A stretch of 64,000 nt of DNA. It comes from CANIZL01 sp043788645 (GTDB lineage: Bacteria > Verrucomicrobiota > Verrucomicrobiia > Limisphaerales > UBA9464). A program made the translations under genes and the position numbers. The DNA lies in the NCBI GenBank assembly GCA_043788645.1, contig JAYVTS010000144.1:1-64000 (forward strand), written 5' to 3'. Below, one piece after another: positions 54,436 to 62,363 of this stretch. The stretch's first letter is position 1. Every line of letters begins with the position of its first letter. The notes beneath the pieces were generated by a model. That model did not search any database. It was given only the letters and a program-made list of their open reading frames with translations, and had not been told where the DNA came from.

Positions 54436-54496
54436 AAGAGCATTGAAGAAGGAACGGGCGGGACGTCGGAGGCAGGGAGGTGGGGAACTGATTCAT

Positions 54497-54718
54497 TCAC
54501 GCGGTTCGACAGGTCGGCTTTCTCCAGCCGAGCCAGCGGGCGGGAAGAAAAAGTACCGCTTCCAGGAGCGCGAAGGCCGCCCGAAATGTCAGCCCAACGA
54601 CCCGGAAGGGCAGGGCAATCAGCCACACCAACGGAAAAAGCATCAGTGCGAGGAGGGCGATTGGCCAGCACAGCACGAGTAAGAGACACCATCCGATCAG
54701 AAGAATCAGCATCTTCAT
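54497..54718 (-). CDS. Small membrane protein, unknown function
   Basis: A 73-residue protein that is hydrophobic over most of its length: LLIGWCLLLVLCWPIALLAL, FPLVWLIALPFRVVGL and a last amphipathic helix. It predicts two or three membrane helices with a short basic tail. There is no recognised family. It lies 61 bp upstream of the DUF2007 gene in the same direction and may share its transcript. Confidence 0.65.
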   Translation of the reverse strand: MKMLILLIGWCLLLVLCWPIALLALMLFPLVWLIALPFRVVGLTFRAAFALLEAVLFLPARWLGWRKPTCRTA

Positions 54719-55201
54719 ACCCCAAACGTTCCACGTTCTAGGCGTACGTCAATACTGGGCACCAAGCGGTCTCTCCCGAATCATTTTCCAGCAGCGGTGA
54801 ATACTTCACCTCTATCGGCCTCCCGCCGAGATTCCATTAGGAGGACCCCTCCATCGAATGGTGAACTCGACACGCGAGTGGTCCGGCGGCATCAACAAAA
54901 CAGCGCGAGTCACGGAGCAGCGGACACAATGTTTTGGTCGCGTGCCGTTGCTCATGGGTCATCGAAGCGCTGCGGGTACCTGCTCGCGAAGCCGCTGAAT
55001 CATCCTCCGGTTCCCTCGCTGACTCCGTGGTGATGACGGACCGTCTCGCCACGGTGTTGGAATCAGCCATTAAACGCAAACCGGGACAAACTCCTTTGCG
55101 AGTGACTCCGGATGTCTCGGGGCGCTTGTCGCGAGATTGTAACCCAGAGGTATTCTTGATGACTCATCGCTTGAATACTTATGGGACTGGTCCAAATAAA
55201 A
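54719..55201. other. Divergent intergenic region, no gene seen
   Basis: About 480 bp separate the small membrane protein gene and the VPDNGS protein gene. Open frames here lack natural composition. No hairpin or promoter pair stood out. Both genes diverge, so their promoters should lie here. Confidence 0.35.
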
Positions 55202-55834
55202 ATGAAAAATACATTCCGATTAGCACTTGGTTCTGCGGCCGTGATGGGCGCGCTCCTCAGCCCGCCGACAACGCTTGCCACCAGCATTTACCACGTTGAC
55301 CTCAACACCGCGGCTTTGGCGTCCAATCCCAATGGTCCCTTTGCCCTTGATTTTCAACTCACGGACGGCGATGGCGTCCAGAATACCCAAGCAGTTGTCA
55401 AGAACCTCACCTTCAGCGGTGGCAGTCCGGTCGGCAGTCCGGACCTCACGGGGGGCGCTTTCGGAGACCTTTCGTCGACCGTAATGCTCCAGGATAGCAC
55501 CTTTTATAACGATCTTTTTCAGGGTTTCACCTCGGGGCCTACCGTTTCCTTTGATCTCTGGGTGACGACCGGTGCTTCAGGACCCGTGCCCGACAGTTTT
55601 GCTCTAGGAATTGGGAGTGCCCTGGATGGTGGCAAGAACTTCTTTGATGTGTTCGTCCAGCTGGACATCCGCAGTAGCGGTCAAAGCCTCTCGATTACCA
55701 GCCCGCAAGATGGGGTGAGTGCTGCCGTTCGGGTTCCCGACAACGGCTCGCTGGTATCCTTCGCAATGGCCTTGGCCTCTCTCGGCCTTTTTGGCGCACG
55801 CATGGGCACCCGCAATGCTCAGGTGAACCCTTGA
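55202..55834 (+). CDS. Secreted protein with a VPDSG-type C-terminal sorting signal
   Basis: A 210-residue exported protein. A signal peptide (KNTFRLALGSAAVMGALLSP) is followed by a beta-rich domain of the NF038129/PEP-CTERM cohort style (FALDFQLTDGDGVQNTQAVV, VSFDLWVTTGASGP). The C-terminus reads VPDNGSLVSFAMALASLGLF then GARMGTR: a VPD-x-GS motif, a hydrophobic helix and a basic end, as in the verrucomicrobial VPDSG-CTERM signal processed by an exosortase-like system. No exosortase is in the window. The ATG at 55202 opens the signal peptide directly. Confidence 0.82.
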   Translation: MKNTFRLALGSAAVMGALLSPPTTLATSIYHVDLNTAALASNPNGPFALDFQLTDGDGVQNTQAVVKNLTFSGGSPVGSPDLTGGAFGDLSSTVMLQDSTFYNDLFQGFTSGPTVSFDLWVTTGASGPVPDSFALGIGSALDGGKNFFDVFVQLDIRSSGQSLSITSPQDGVSAAVRVPDNGSLVSFAMALASLGLFGARMGTRNAQVNP

Positions 55835-55860
55835 ATTTTCAACCCTCAGCTCAAACCAGC

Positions 55861-58191
55861 ATGATCCAAACCAAAAACTCAAACTTTTTGATCCCATCAA
55901 AAAGTATCCCGGTATTAGCCGGTCTCGTTTTATTCGCTTCGAGTTCAGTAAGCGCGGCTTTCTCTTTTGTCGGTGTGGCTGCCGGGGATGCGTCGACCAC
56001 GGGCGCCATTCTCTGGACTCGCGGCGTCGACGACAGTTCCCCGGCCGCCGCTTTGGTAACGGTACAGGTCTCGACTGACCTCACTTTTTCGTCGATCTCG
56101 GTCAGTTCTAGCGAGCTGACCAACCCCGCCCGCGACTATACAATCAAGTTTGGCGTGACGGGGCTTTCGCCTTCAACCGTTTATTACTATCGGTTTGTCG
56201 GGCCGAGTTCGGAGTTGAGCGTGATCGGGCGATTCAAGACCGCGCCCGACCCGGCCGCCGCCGTTCCGATTCACTTTGCCTTCAGCGGCGACAACGATGG
56301 CCTCATGCGTCCGTACGCTTTGGCGAGTGTGTTCCCGGCGCAAAACCTGGACTTCTATATTAACCTCGGCGACGTCATTTATGAAAATTTGAGCGATTTA
56401 ACGAAGAGTGGAGTTCATAACGGTGCGTCGTGGTTGAACTCACCTTCCGTCAAACTATCCAATGATTCCTTGAGCTTTAACGGCGTTCCCAGGGGGCTCA
56501 TCCCCGGCGGCACACCCTTCGCTACGCAAGCCCAATTGAAGGCGGATTACGAAAAGAAATACCGTGAAAACTTCCTGCCGGTAAATAGCGGCGGCCAGAA
56601 TTCCCTTCAAGTGCTCTATTCAGCACAGGGCAATTACACCACCTGGGACAACCACGAATTGGGCAACCGCAAGTACATCGATGGCGGCGCTCGTGCGGGA
56701 GGATCGGTGGGAGGCGCTAACGGGAATGATATGCTCACAGGCCGGGGCGTTGATGCGCGGAATAACGTCGGCGGCAACGTTGGAAACGTGAACGACGTCA
56801 ACACCTCACCGACCGATTACATGAATCGCTCGACGGGATTCCTGACCCTCGAAAACGTGTTCCTGGCCTACCAACCGATCGCAGACCGGGGCTTGGTCAA
56901 TGCGCCGACCGACCCCCGCAGCCACGGGACAGAGTTACTCTACAACGCCCAGCAGTGGGGAAGGAATGCGATTTATATCAACACCGACGCTCGATCTTAC
57001 CGGGATCTCCGTCTCAAGACGCCCACCGCCAGCGCGGACGATACCGGTTCTCGGGCGGACCATCCGAGTCGCACTTATCTTGGCACCACCCAGTTTGTTT
57101 GGCTGAAACAGACTCTGTTAAATGCCGAGCAAAATGGGACGTTGTGGAAATTCGTCTCCGTCTCCGATCCCATTGACGAGATTGGGCCCATTGCCGGAGT
57201 GCTCACGAGCGTTACCGCGGCGGCGATGCAACCCTTCAGCGGAAATCTCGCGTATGGTCCCGTCAATGCCGACGGTGGCAAGGCGTACCTCGGCGGTTAC
57301 CGCGCAGAGCGCAACGCGTTGTTAAAATTCATCGCGGATAACCAGATTAAGAATGTGGTCTTCCTCTCTACGGACGATCACCAGAATCGCATCAATGAAG
57401 TTTTGTATTCGCCGTCTGGCCGCACCGGCCCCGGCTCGGTGGGGTTCGCCCAATCGGACTACGTGAAGGTGCCCTATTGCTTCTCGATCGTGTGCGGGCC
57501 GCTCGGGGCCACTGGCCCGGACCTGTTCAAAAACCATGACTGGGCCAGCATTCAAGGAGCCGCCAACTTGGTTGCGGACGCCGAGACGGCCGCCGGGGTC
57601 GAGCCCATTGGCATCAAAGGCTACCCAGGATTGCACGATGTCAAACGTGATCAGAATGGAATACTGGTCGCTGAACCCACGCCCCAGGCGGCGGACTTCT
57701 ACAGCCCAGACACCTTTAACTTCGACGTGCTCGATGTGACCGCCGACGGCCGGACGTTGACGGTGGTCAGCTTCGGCATGAGTGCCACCGCGCAGAACGC
57801 GGGAATCGAATACCCCGATGGCCCACAGGCCCACACGATCCTTACCTTCCAAGTGGACGCCGCGACTCGCCCGGATATCACGTTCAGCGGGTTTGTATTG
57901 GATCGCCGCACCAACAAGATGCTGCAACGGGTGACCGTGGTGAACCACGGAATGGCTCCAATCAGTGGGCCGATCTACTTGGCACTCGACAGTCTCTCGG
58001 CCAGCACCTCCCTCGCCAATAGCGTCGGGTCCACCGAGAATGCCCTCCCCACGGGTAGCCCCTATGTGAAAGTGTCGTCGGAATCCCTCGCTCCAGGTGC
58101 TTCCGTAGTCGTCGACTTGCAGTTCACTCGTCCGCTTTCAGGCGGTATTATCTACCACGCCCGGAGCGTATCGGGATTGTTGACTCCGTGA
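55861..58191 (+). CDS. PhoD-like alkaline phosphatase, large form
   Basis: A 776-residue exported metallophosphoesterase. After the signal peptide (KSIPVLAGLVLFASSSVSAA) is a PhoD N-terminal domain (FVGVAAGDASTTGAILWTRG, ending FKTAPDPAAAVPIHFAFSGD). The catalytic domain has YINLGDVIYEN, YTTWDNHELGNR, TQFVWLKQTLLNAEQNGTLW and VVFLSTDDHQNRINEVLY. A C-terminal Ig-like domain (about 680-776) follows. It shares the PhoD fold with the 31451-32875 product but differs in metal motifs (WDNHE against WDDHD). It starts 27 bp after the VPDNGS gene, so the two are probably one transcript. Confidence 0.87.
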   Translation: MIQTKNSNFLIPSKSIPVLAGLVLFASSSVSAAFSFVGVAAGDASTTGAILWTRGVDDSSPAAALVTVQVSTDLTFSSISVSSSELTNPARDYTIKFGVTGLSPSTVYYYRFVGPSSELSVIGRFKTAPDPAAAVPIHFAFSGDNDGLMRPYALASVFPAQNLDFYINLGDVIYENLSDLTKSGVHNGASWLNSPSVKLSNDSLSFNGVPRGLIPGGTPFATQAQLKADYEKKYRENFLPVNSGGQNSLQVLYSAQGNYTTWDNHELGNRKYIDGGARAGGSVGGANGNDMLTGRGVDARNNVGGNVGNVNDVNTSPTDYMNRSTGFLTLENVFLAYQPIADRGLVNAPTDPRSHGTELLYNAQQWGRNAIYINTDARSYRDLRLKTPTASADDTGSRADHPSRTYLGTTQFVWLKQTLLNAEQNGTLWKFVSVSDPIDEIGPIAGVLTSVTAAAMQPFSGNLAYGPVNADGGKAYLGGYRAERNALLKFIADNQIKNVVFLSTDDHQNRINEVLYSPSGRTGPGSVGFAQSDYVKVPYCFSIVCGPLGATGPDLFKNHDWASIQGAANLVADAETAAGVEPIGIKGYPGLHDVKRDQNGILVAEPTPQAADFYSPDTFNFDVLDVTADGRTLTVVSFGMSATAQNAGIEYPDGPQAHTILTFQVDAATRPDITFSGFVLDRRTNKMLQRVTVVNHGMAPISGPIYLALDSLSASTSLANSVGSTENALPTGSPYVKVSSESLAPGASVVVDLQFTRPLSGGIIYHARSVSGLLTP

Positions 58192-58210
58192 TTGATTTTT
58201 AGAGGCGTAT

Positions 58211-58268
58211 TCAGCACCCAGCCGCCGGATGGACCGAGCGATTCCATCCGGCGCGTGGTGGGTGCTGA
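58211..58268 (+). terminator. Long stem-loop after the PhoD-like gene
   Basis: TCAGCACCCA (58211-58220) pairs with TGGGTGCTGA (58259-58268), and GCCGGATGGA with TCCATCCGGC inside, leaving a short loop. There is no T run beyond it. It lies 20 bp after the stop codon and probably ends or protects the transcript. The rest of 58192-58487 shows no gene. Confidence 0.6.
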
Positions 58269-58487
58269 TTCCACCCAGACCAGTATCGAAAAATCCGGGT
58301 GCGAACTGCCCCTATCAACTGAGTTGCGAGCGAAGACGTACCCGGTGTCGACCTCGCTGACAAAAAACAGCGGTTGGTATTCGGGTGGATGCGCTGGGCA
58401 ACGACGGCGAGTGCTTCGGCTGTGTCGGATCGTGACTGCACGGAGGTTTTGCATTGCGCCTGCCATCGGGGCGGACAATCTCCCGGG

Positions 58488-60671
58488 ATGAAGACCCCTC
58501 GTCTATTTGTCCTCGGAAATCTGCTCGCGTTGGCGGTTGGATGCTCGACTCGATCAAACCTGAGTCCATCCGCTCCACCGCCCCCCGTCTCGACCTCTCC
58601 AAGCATTGCCCCAGTGAAACCTTCCGCTCTCAAATATCCAATCACCGCGAAAGTCGACGTGGTGGACGACTATTTCGGGACCTCGATAGCGGATCCCTAT
58701 CGGTGGTTGGAGGATGATCATTCGGCGGAGACGAAAGCCTGGGTGGAAGCGCAAAACTCGGTCACCTTTGGCTATTTGGGTCAACTTCCGCAACGAGCGG
58801 CACTCAAGGCACGTTTGCGAGAATTATTCAATTTTGAACGTTTTGGGACTCCTTACCGACGAGGTAATCGTTACTTTTACAGTTACAATTCGGGGCTCCA
58901 AAACCAATCGGTTTGGTTTACCACTACGGCCCTCGATCAACCCGGGACCTTGTTGCTGGATCCGAACACGTTATCCACGGATGGCACGGTTTCTACGGGT
59001 GGACCGGTGGCCTCCGAAGACGCACGATTCGTCGCGTATCAAATTTCGCGGAGTGGCAGCGATTGGCAGGAGGTTCGGGTGCGCGAGGTGACGACGGCGA
59101 CGGATCTCACCGATCGGTTGGAATGGGTCAAGTTTAGTGGTCTATCGTGGTTGAAAGACAGTTCGGGTTTTTTTTACAGCCGTTATGCGGCGGCGCCTGA
59201 AAATCAAAAGCTGACTCAGGTGAATGAGAATCAGAAATTTTACCTCCACCGCCTTGGAACGACGCAAAATGAAGATCAGCTGATTTATGAACGGCCGGAT
59301 CATCCAAAATGGGGCATTGGCGGAGCGGTGACCGATGATGGGCGGTATCTCATTCTCACCTTGAGTGAAGGAACGGACGTCAAGAATCGCGTGAGCTATC
59401 GAGACCTCACGCAACCGGACGCGCCGGTGGTGGAGTTGTTAATGGATTTCGATGCGTCGTATGATTTCGTGGGCAATGACGGTCCAGTTTTCTGGTTCAA
59501 GACGGATCTCGCCGCTCCTCGCGGTCGAATTTTGGCCGTGGATACCCGGAACCCGGCTCGGAGCAACTGGCGCGAGTTGATTCCACAAAATGAAGCAACC
59601 CTCACCGCGGCGAACGTGGTTGGCGACCGGTGGGTAGTGGACTATCTCAAGGATGCGCGCAGTCAGGTAAAACGGTTTCGGCTCGATGGCACCTTTGAAT
59701 CGGAGATCCAACTTTCTGGGATCGGCAGCGCCAGCGGATTCGGTGGGCAACGGAGTGACACGGAAACCTTCTATAGTTTTACCAGTTTTAATATTCCGGG
59801 CCGGATCTATCGGTACGATTTTTTGACGGGCCGAAGTACCCTCTGGAAGGAGCCCAAGGTGGCCTTCAATCCGGACGATTACGAAACCAAACAAGTGTGG
59901 GTGACCAGCAAAGATGGAACAAAACTGCCCATGTTTATTAGCCATAAAAAGGGGTTGAAACTCCAGGGCATGAACCCGACGCTTTTATATGCTTACGGCG
60001 GGTTTAATATCTCACTGACTCCGAGTTTCAGTGTGGGGAATCTAGTCTGGATGGAGCAAGGTGGCGTATATGCGGTGCCCAATTTGCGGGGTGGGGGTGA
60101 GTACGGTGAAGAGTGGCATCAGGCGGGGACTAAATTGCGAAAACAAAATGTCTTTGACGATTTTATCGCTTCCGCCGAGTGGTTAGTTCAGAACCAATAT
60201 ACCCAACCGAAACGGCTGGCCATTCAGGGAGGTTCCAACGGAGGGTTACTGGTGGGGGCGTGTCTGACCCAACGCCCGGATTTGTACGGGGCATGTCTTC
60301 CCGCGGTGGGCGTGATGGATATGTTGCGGTTTCACAAGTTCACCATTGGTTGGGCTTGGAAAAGCGATTACGGGTCGAGCGAAAATCCGGATGAGTTTCG
60401 AGCCTTGCGCGCTTATTCGCCCTATCATCACTTGAAGCCCGGGGTGAGTTACCCGCCGACCTTGATCACGACGGCCGACCATGACGACCGGGTCGTACCG
60501 GCGCATAGTTTTAAGTTTGCCGCGCGGTTACAGGAGGTGCAGAGCGGCTTGAATCCGGTCTTGATCCGAATTGAGACTAAGGCGGGCCACGGTACGGGCA
60601 AGCCGGTGAGCAAACAGATCGAGGAACGCGCCGACCAATTGGCGTTTATCTTGGCCCAATTCGAGAAGTGA
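58488..60671 (+). CDS. Prolyl oligopeptidase, lipoprotein form
   Basis: A 727-residue S9A serine peptidase. A signal peptide ends in the lipobox AVGC (Cys near 20), followed by a Ser/Pro linker. The propeller begins near DPYRWLEDDHSAETKAWVEA. The alpha/beta-hydrolase part has PTLLYAYGGFNISLTPSFSV, LRGGGEYGEEWHQAG, the nucleophile IQGGSNGGLL, Asp in TADHDDRVVPAHS and His in KAGHGTGKP. It should cut short proline-containing peptides at the envelope. The ATG at 58488 follows CGGG; upstream frame extension has no support. Confidence 0.93.
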   Translation: MKTPRLFVLGNLLALAVGCSTRSNLSPSAPPPPVSTSPSIAPVKPSALKYPITAKVDVVDDYFGTSIADPYRWLEDDHSAETKAWVEAQNSVTFGYLGQLPQRAALKARLRELFNFERFGTPYRRGNRYFYSYNSGLQNQSVWFTTTALDQPGTLLLDPNTLSTDGTVSTGGPVASEDARFVAYQISRSGSDWQEVRVREVTTATDLTDRLEWVKFSGLSWLKDSSGFFYSRYAAAPENQKLTQVNENQKFYLHRLGTTQNEDQLIYERPDHPKWGIGGAVTDDGRYLILTLSEGTDVKNRVSYRDLTQPDAPVVELLMDFDASYDFVGNDGPVFWFKTDLAAPRGRILAVDTRNPARSNWRELIPQNEATLTAANVVGDRWVVDYLKDARSQVKRFRLDGTFESEIQLSGIGSASGFGGQRSDTETFYSFTSFNIPGRIYRYDFLTGRSTLWKEPKVAFNPDDYETKQVWVTSKDGTKLPMFISHKKGLKLQGMNPTLLYAYGGFNISLTPSFSVGNLVWMEQGGVYAVPNLRGGGEYGEEWHQAGTKLRKQNVFDDFIASAEWLVQNQYTQPKRLAIQGGSNGGLLVGACLTQRPDLYGACLPAVGVMDMLRFHKFTIGWAWKSDYGSSENPDEFRALRAYSPYHHLKPGVSYPPTLITTADHDDRVVPAHSFKFAARLQEVQSGLNPVLIRIETKAGHGTGKPVSKQIEERADQLAFILAQFEK

Positions 60672-60850
60672 ACCGGGGCGGAACTCAACCCAAAGGGTTT
60701 GTCACCAGCTCACGACAACCAATGGGCGGAACGTTTCGCTTTTTCCCATGGTCCGATTCAAACACAACGCGACTCGGGCGTGAAGGGAGCAAGGCGATGA
60801 GACGGAGCGCGGGCCTCGACTCCGCGTCAGGCACCTGCAATGCTCTCCGG

Positions 60851-61414
60851 ATGCAAGCTTGGATTGAGTCGTATTTAATCGCGCAAAAGCGGGCGGTGGA
60901 TTCTCTGCAACCCGCCCAGTTAGTGAAATTGGTCGAAACCCTCAAGACCGCTCACCTCGCGGATCAGCATATTTTTGTCGTGGGCAACGGTGGCAGCGCG
61001 GCCAACGCAAGCCATTTTGCCGTCGATTTGGGCAAAGGGGCATCGGACAAATTAGGTCGCCGTTTTCGGGTCATGTCTTTGTGCGACAACACACCGTGGC
61101 TGACCGCTCTGGGTAACGACTACAGTTACGACGAAGTATTTGTACGCCAACTGCAAAATTTTGCACGACCGGGGGATGTTTTGTTGGGGGCAAGTGTGAG
61201 TGGCAATTCCCCAAACCTGGTGAAGGCGTACGAATGGGCGCAAGCCCATGAACTCCGAACGATCGCGCTCGTCGGAGCGAAACGAGGCCGACTGGCGGAG
61301 CTTGCAGAACAGACCATTGTGGTCGGGGACACCCATTATGGACGTGTCGAGGACGTCCAGATGCATGTTCTGCATCTTTTGTGTTATGCCTTCATGGAAG
61401 GCGCTACGGCTTGA
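60851..61414 (+). CDS. gmhA: Sedoheptulose-7-phosphate isomerase-like SIS protein
   Basis: A 187-residue SIS-domain isomerase. IFVVGNGGSAANASHFAVDL with the sugar-phosphate Ser/Asn, VMSLCDNTPWLTALGNDYSY, DVLLGASVSGNSPNLVKAYE and the final EDVQMHVLHLLCYAFME are GmhA-like. It would make D-glycero-D-manno-heptose 7-phosphate for LPS inner core. The ATG at 60851 gives the family N-terminus. The 60672-60850 stretch holds no gene. kdsD elsewhere in the window fits the same LPS-core route. Confidence 0.82.
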   Translation: MQAWIESYLIAQKRAVDSLQPAQLVKLVETLKTAHLADQHIFVVGNGGSAANASHFAVDLGKGASDKLGRRFRVMSLCDNTPWLTALGNDYSYDEVFVRQLQNFARPGDVLLGASVSGNSPNLVKAYEWAQAHELRTIALVGAKRGRLAELAEQTIVVGDTHYGRVEDVQMHVLHLLCYAFMEGATA

Positions 61415-61447
61415 CCGCAGCTGGCTAGGGGCCAATTCTTAGGTGTC

Positions 61448-61975
61448 ATGGCAGCTGCTGGTTCCAAAATGACCGTCGCGGTTGAGCCGCCGAATGCGTT
61501 CGTGAAAATCACGGGCCGGGCGGCAGTCGAGCGGGCGCGCGATTTTAAGGCCCTCGTCCTTCGGCTCTCCCAAGAGGGCGTGCATCATTTTGTCGTCGAA
61601 TTGGGTGAGTGCCCGCTGATGGATAGCACGTTCTCCGGGGTTTTGGCCGGCTTGGCGGCCCCGCATTTTACGGATCAGACGACCTTGGAGGCGGAACGGT
61701 TTACGCTGGTCAATGCGAACGAACGAGTGACCGATTTGCTGGATAATCTCGGAGTGCTTCCTTGGATCAAAAGGATCCAGGGTGATCGGGTTCTGCCGAT
61801 GTCGGGCACGGATATCGAGTTGAAACTAAGCCCCTACTCTAAAAACGAGGTCACCGCCTTTTGTCTGGAAGCCCACCGGATCCTGATGGCGTTGAAGCCC
61901 GAAAATGTCGCGAAGTTTCGCTCGGTCGAACAGTTGTTGGCGGCGGAGCTTTCAGCCTCGGGCTCGGCTCCATGA
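61448..61975 (+). CDS. STAS-domain protein
   Basis: A 175-residue soluble protein with a STAS (anti-sigma-antagonist) domain in its first 110 residues: AFVKITGRAAVERARDFKAL, HHFVVELGECPLMDSTFSGV, LAGLAA and FTLVNANERVTDLLDNLGVL. The serine in MDSTF is at the usual phosphorylation place. The C-terminal third is helical and not recognised (EVTAFCLEAHRILMALKPEN). It could control a sigma factor or a phosphorelay. No matching kinase is nearby. Its stop overlaps the next start. Confidence 0.82.
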   Translation: MAAAGSKMTVAVEPPNAFVKITGRAAVERARDFKALVLRLSQEGVHHFVVELGECPLMDSTFSGVLAGLAAPHFTDQTTLEAERFTLVNANERVTDLLDNLGVLPWIKRIQGDRVLPMSGTDIELKLSPYSKNEVTAFCLEAHRILMALKPENVAKFRSVEQLLAAELSASGSAP

Positions 61976-62121
61976 CGTTCGGTAAAACGAACGGCGATGA
62001 AACGAAGCCACGCCGCGGTTCGGTGGCGGGCGGAGAAACCTTTGACAAATTTCTAGCTTTGTCGGCGGAAGAGAGCCACATTAAGCCATCGGAGGGGCGT
62101 CTGGACGCCCTCATTTTTTAG
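61972..62121 (+). CDS. Possible 49-residue small protein
   Basis: The ATG at 61972 overlaps the STAS stop (ATGA). The product is charged and soluble (MTFGKTNGDETKPRRGSVAG, then ETFDKFLALSAEESHIKPSE). Natural composition and coupling support a real gene; no family is recognised. Confidence 0.45.
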   Translation: MTFGKTNGDETKPRRGSVAGGETFDKFLALSAEESHIKPSEGRLDALIF

Positions 62122-62363
62122 TACGCGAGATCAAGAATCGGGTTTACGGAACGGGGCAATGATATCGAGTGGCGGTTAGTCCAAATCACTTTCAAAATGA
62201 TCCTTATGCAATGGCTTTTTTCGCCACGGGCGACGTTATTCGTCGGGCTCAGATCCATTGGGCTAAGCACCGTCCTCGCGCTCTGATCGGGGCGAATAAT
62301 CCGTCCCACTCAAATCTTGTCTCACCTTGAAAGCGAAGAGGAATAGCCGCCTAAGAATCGTCC

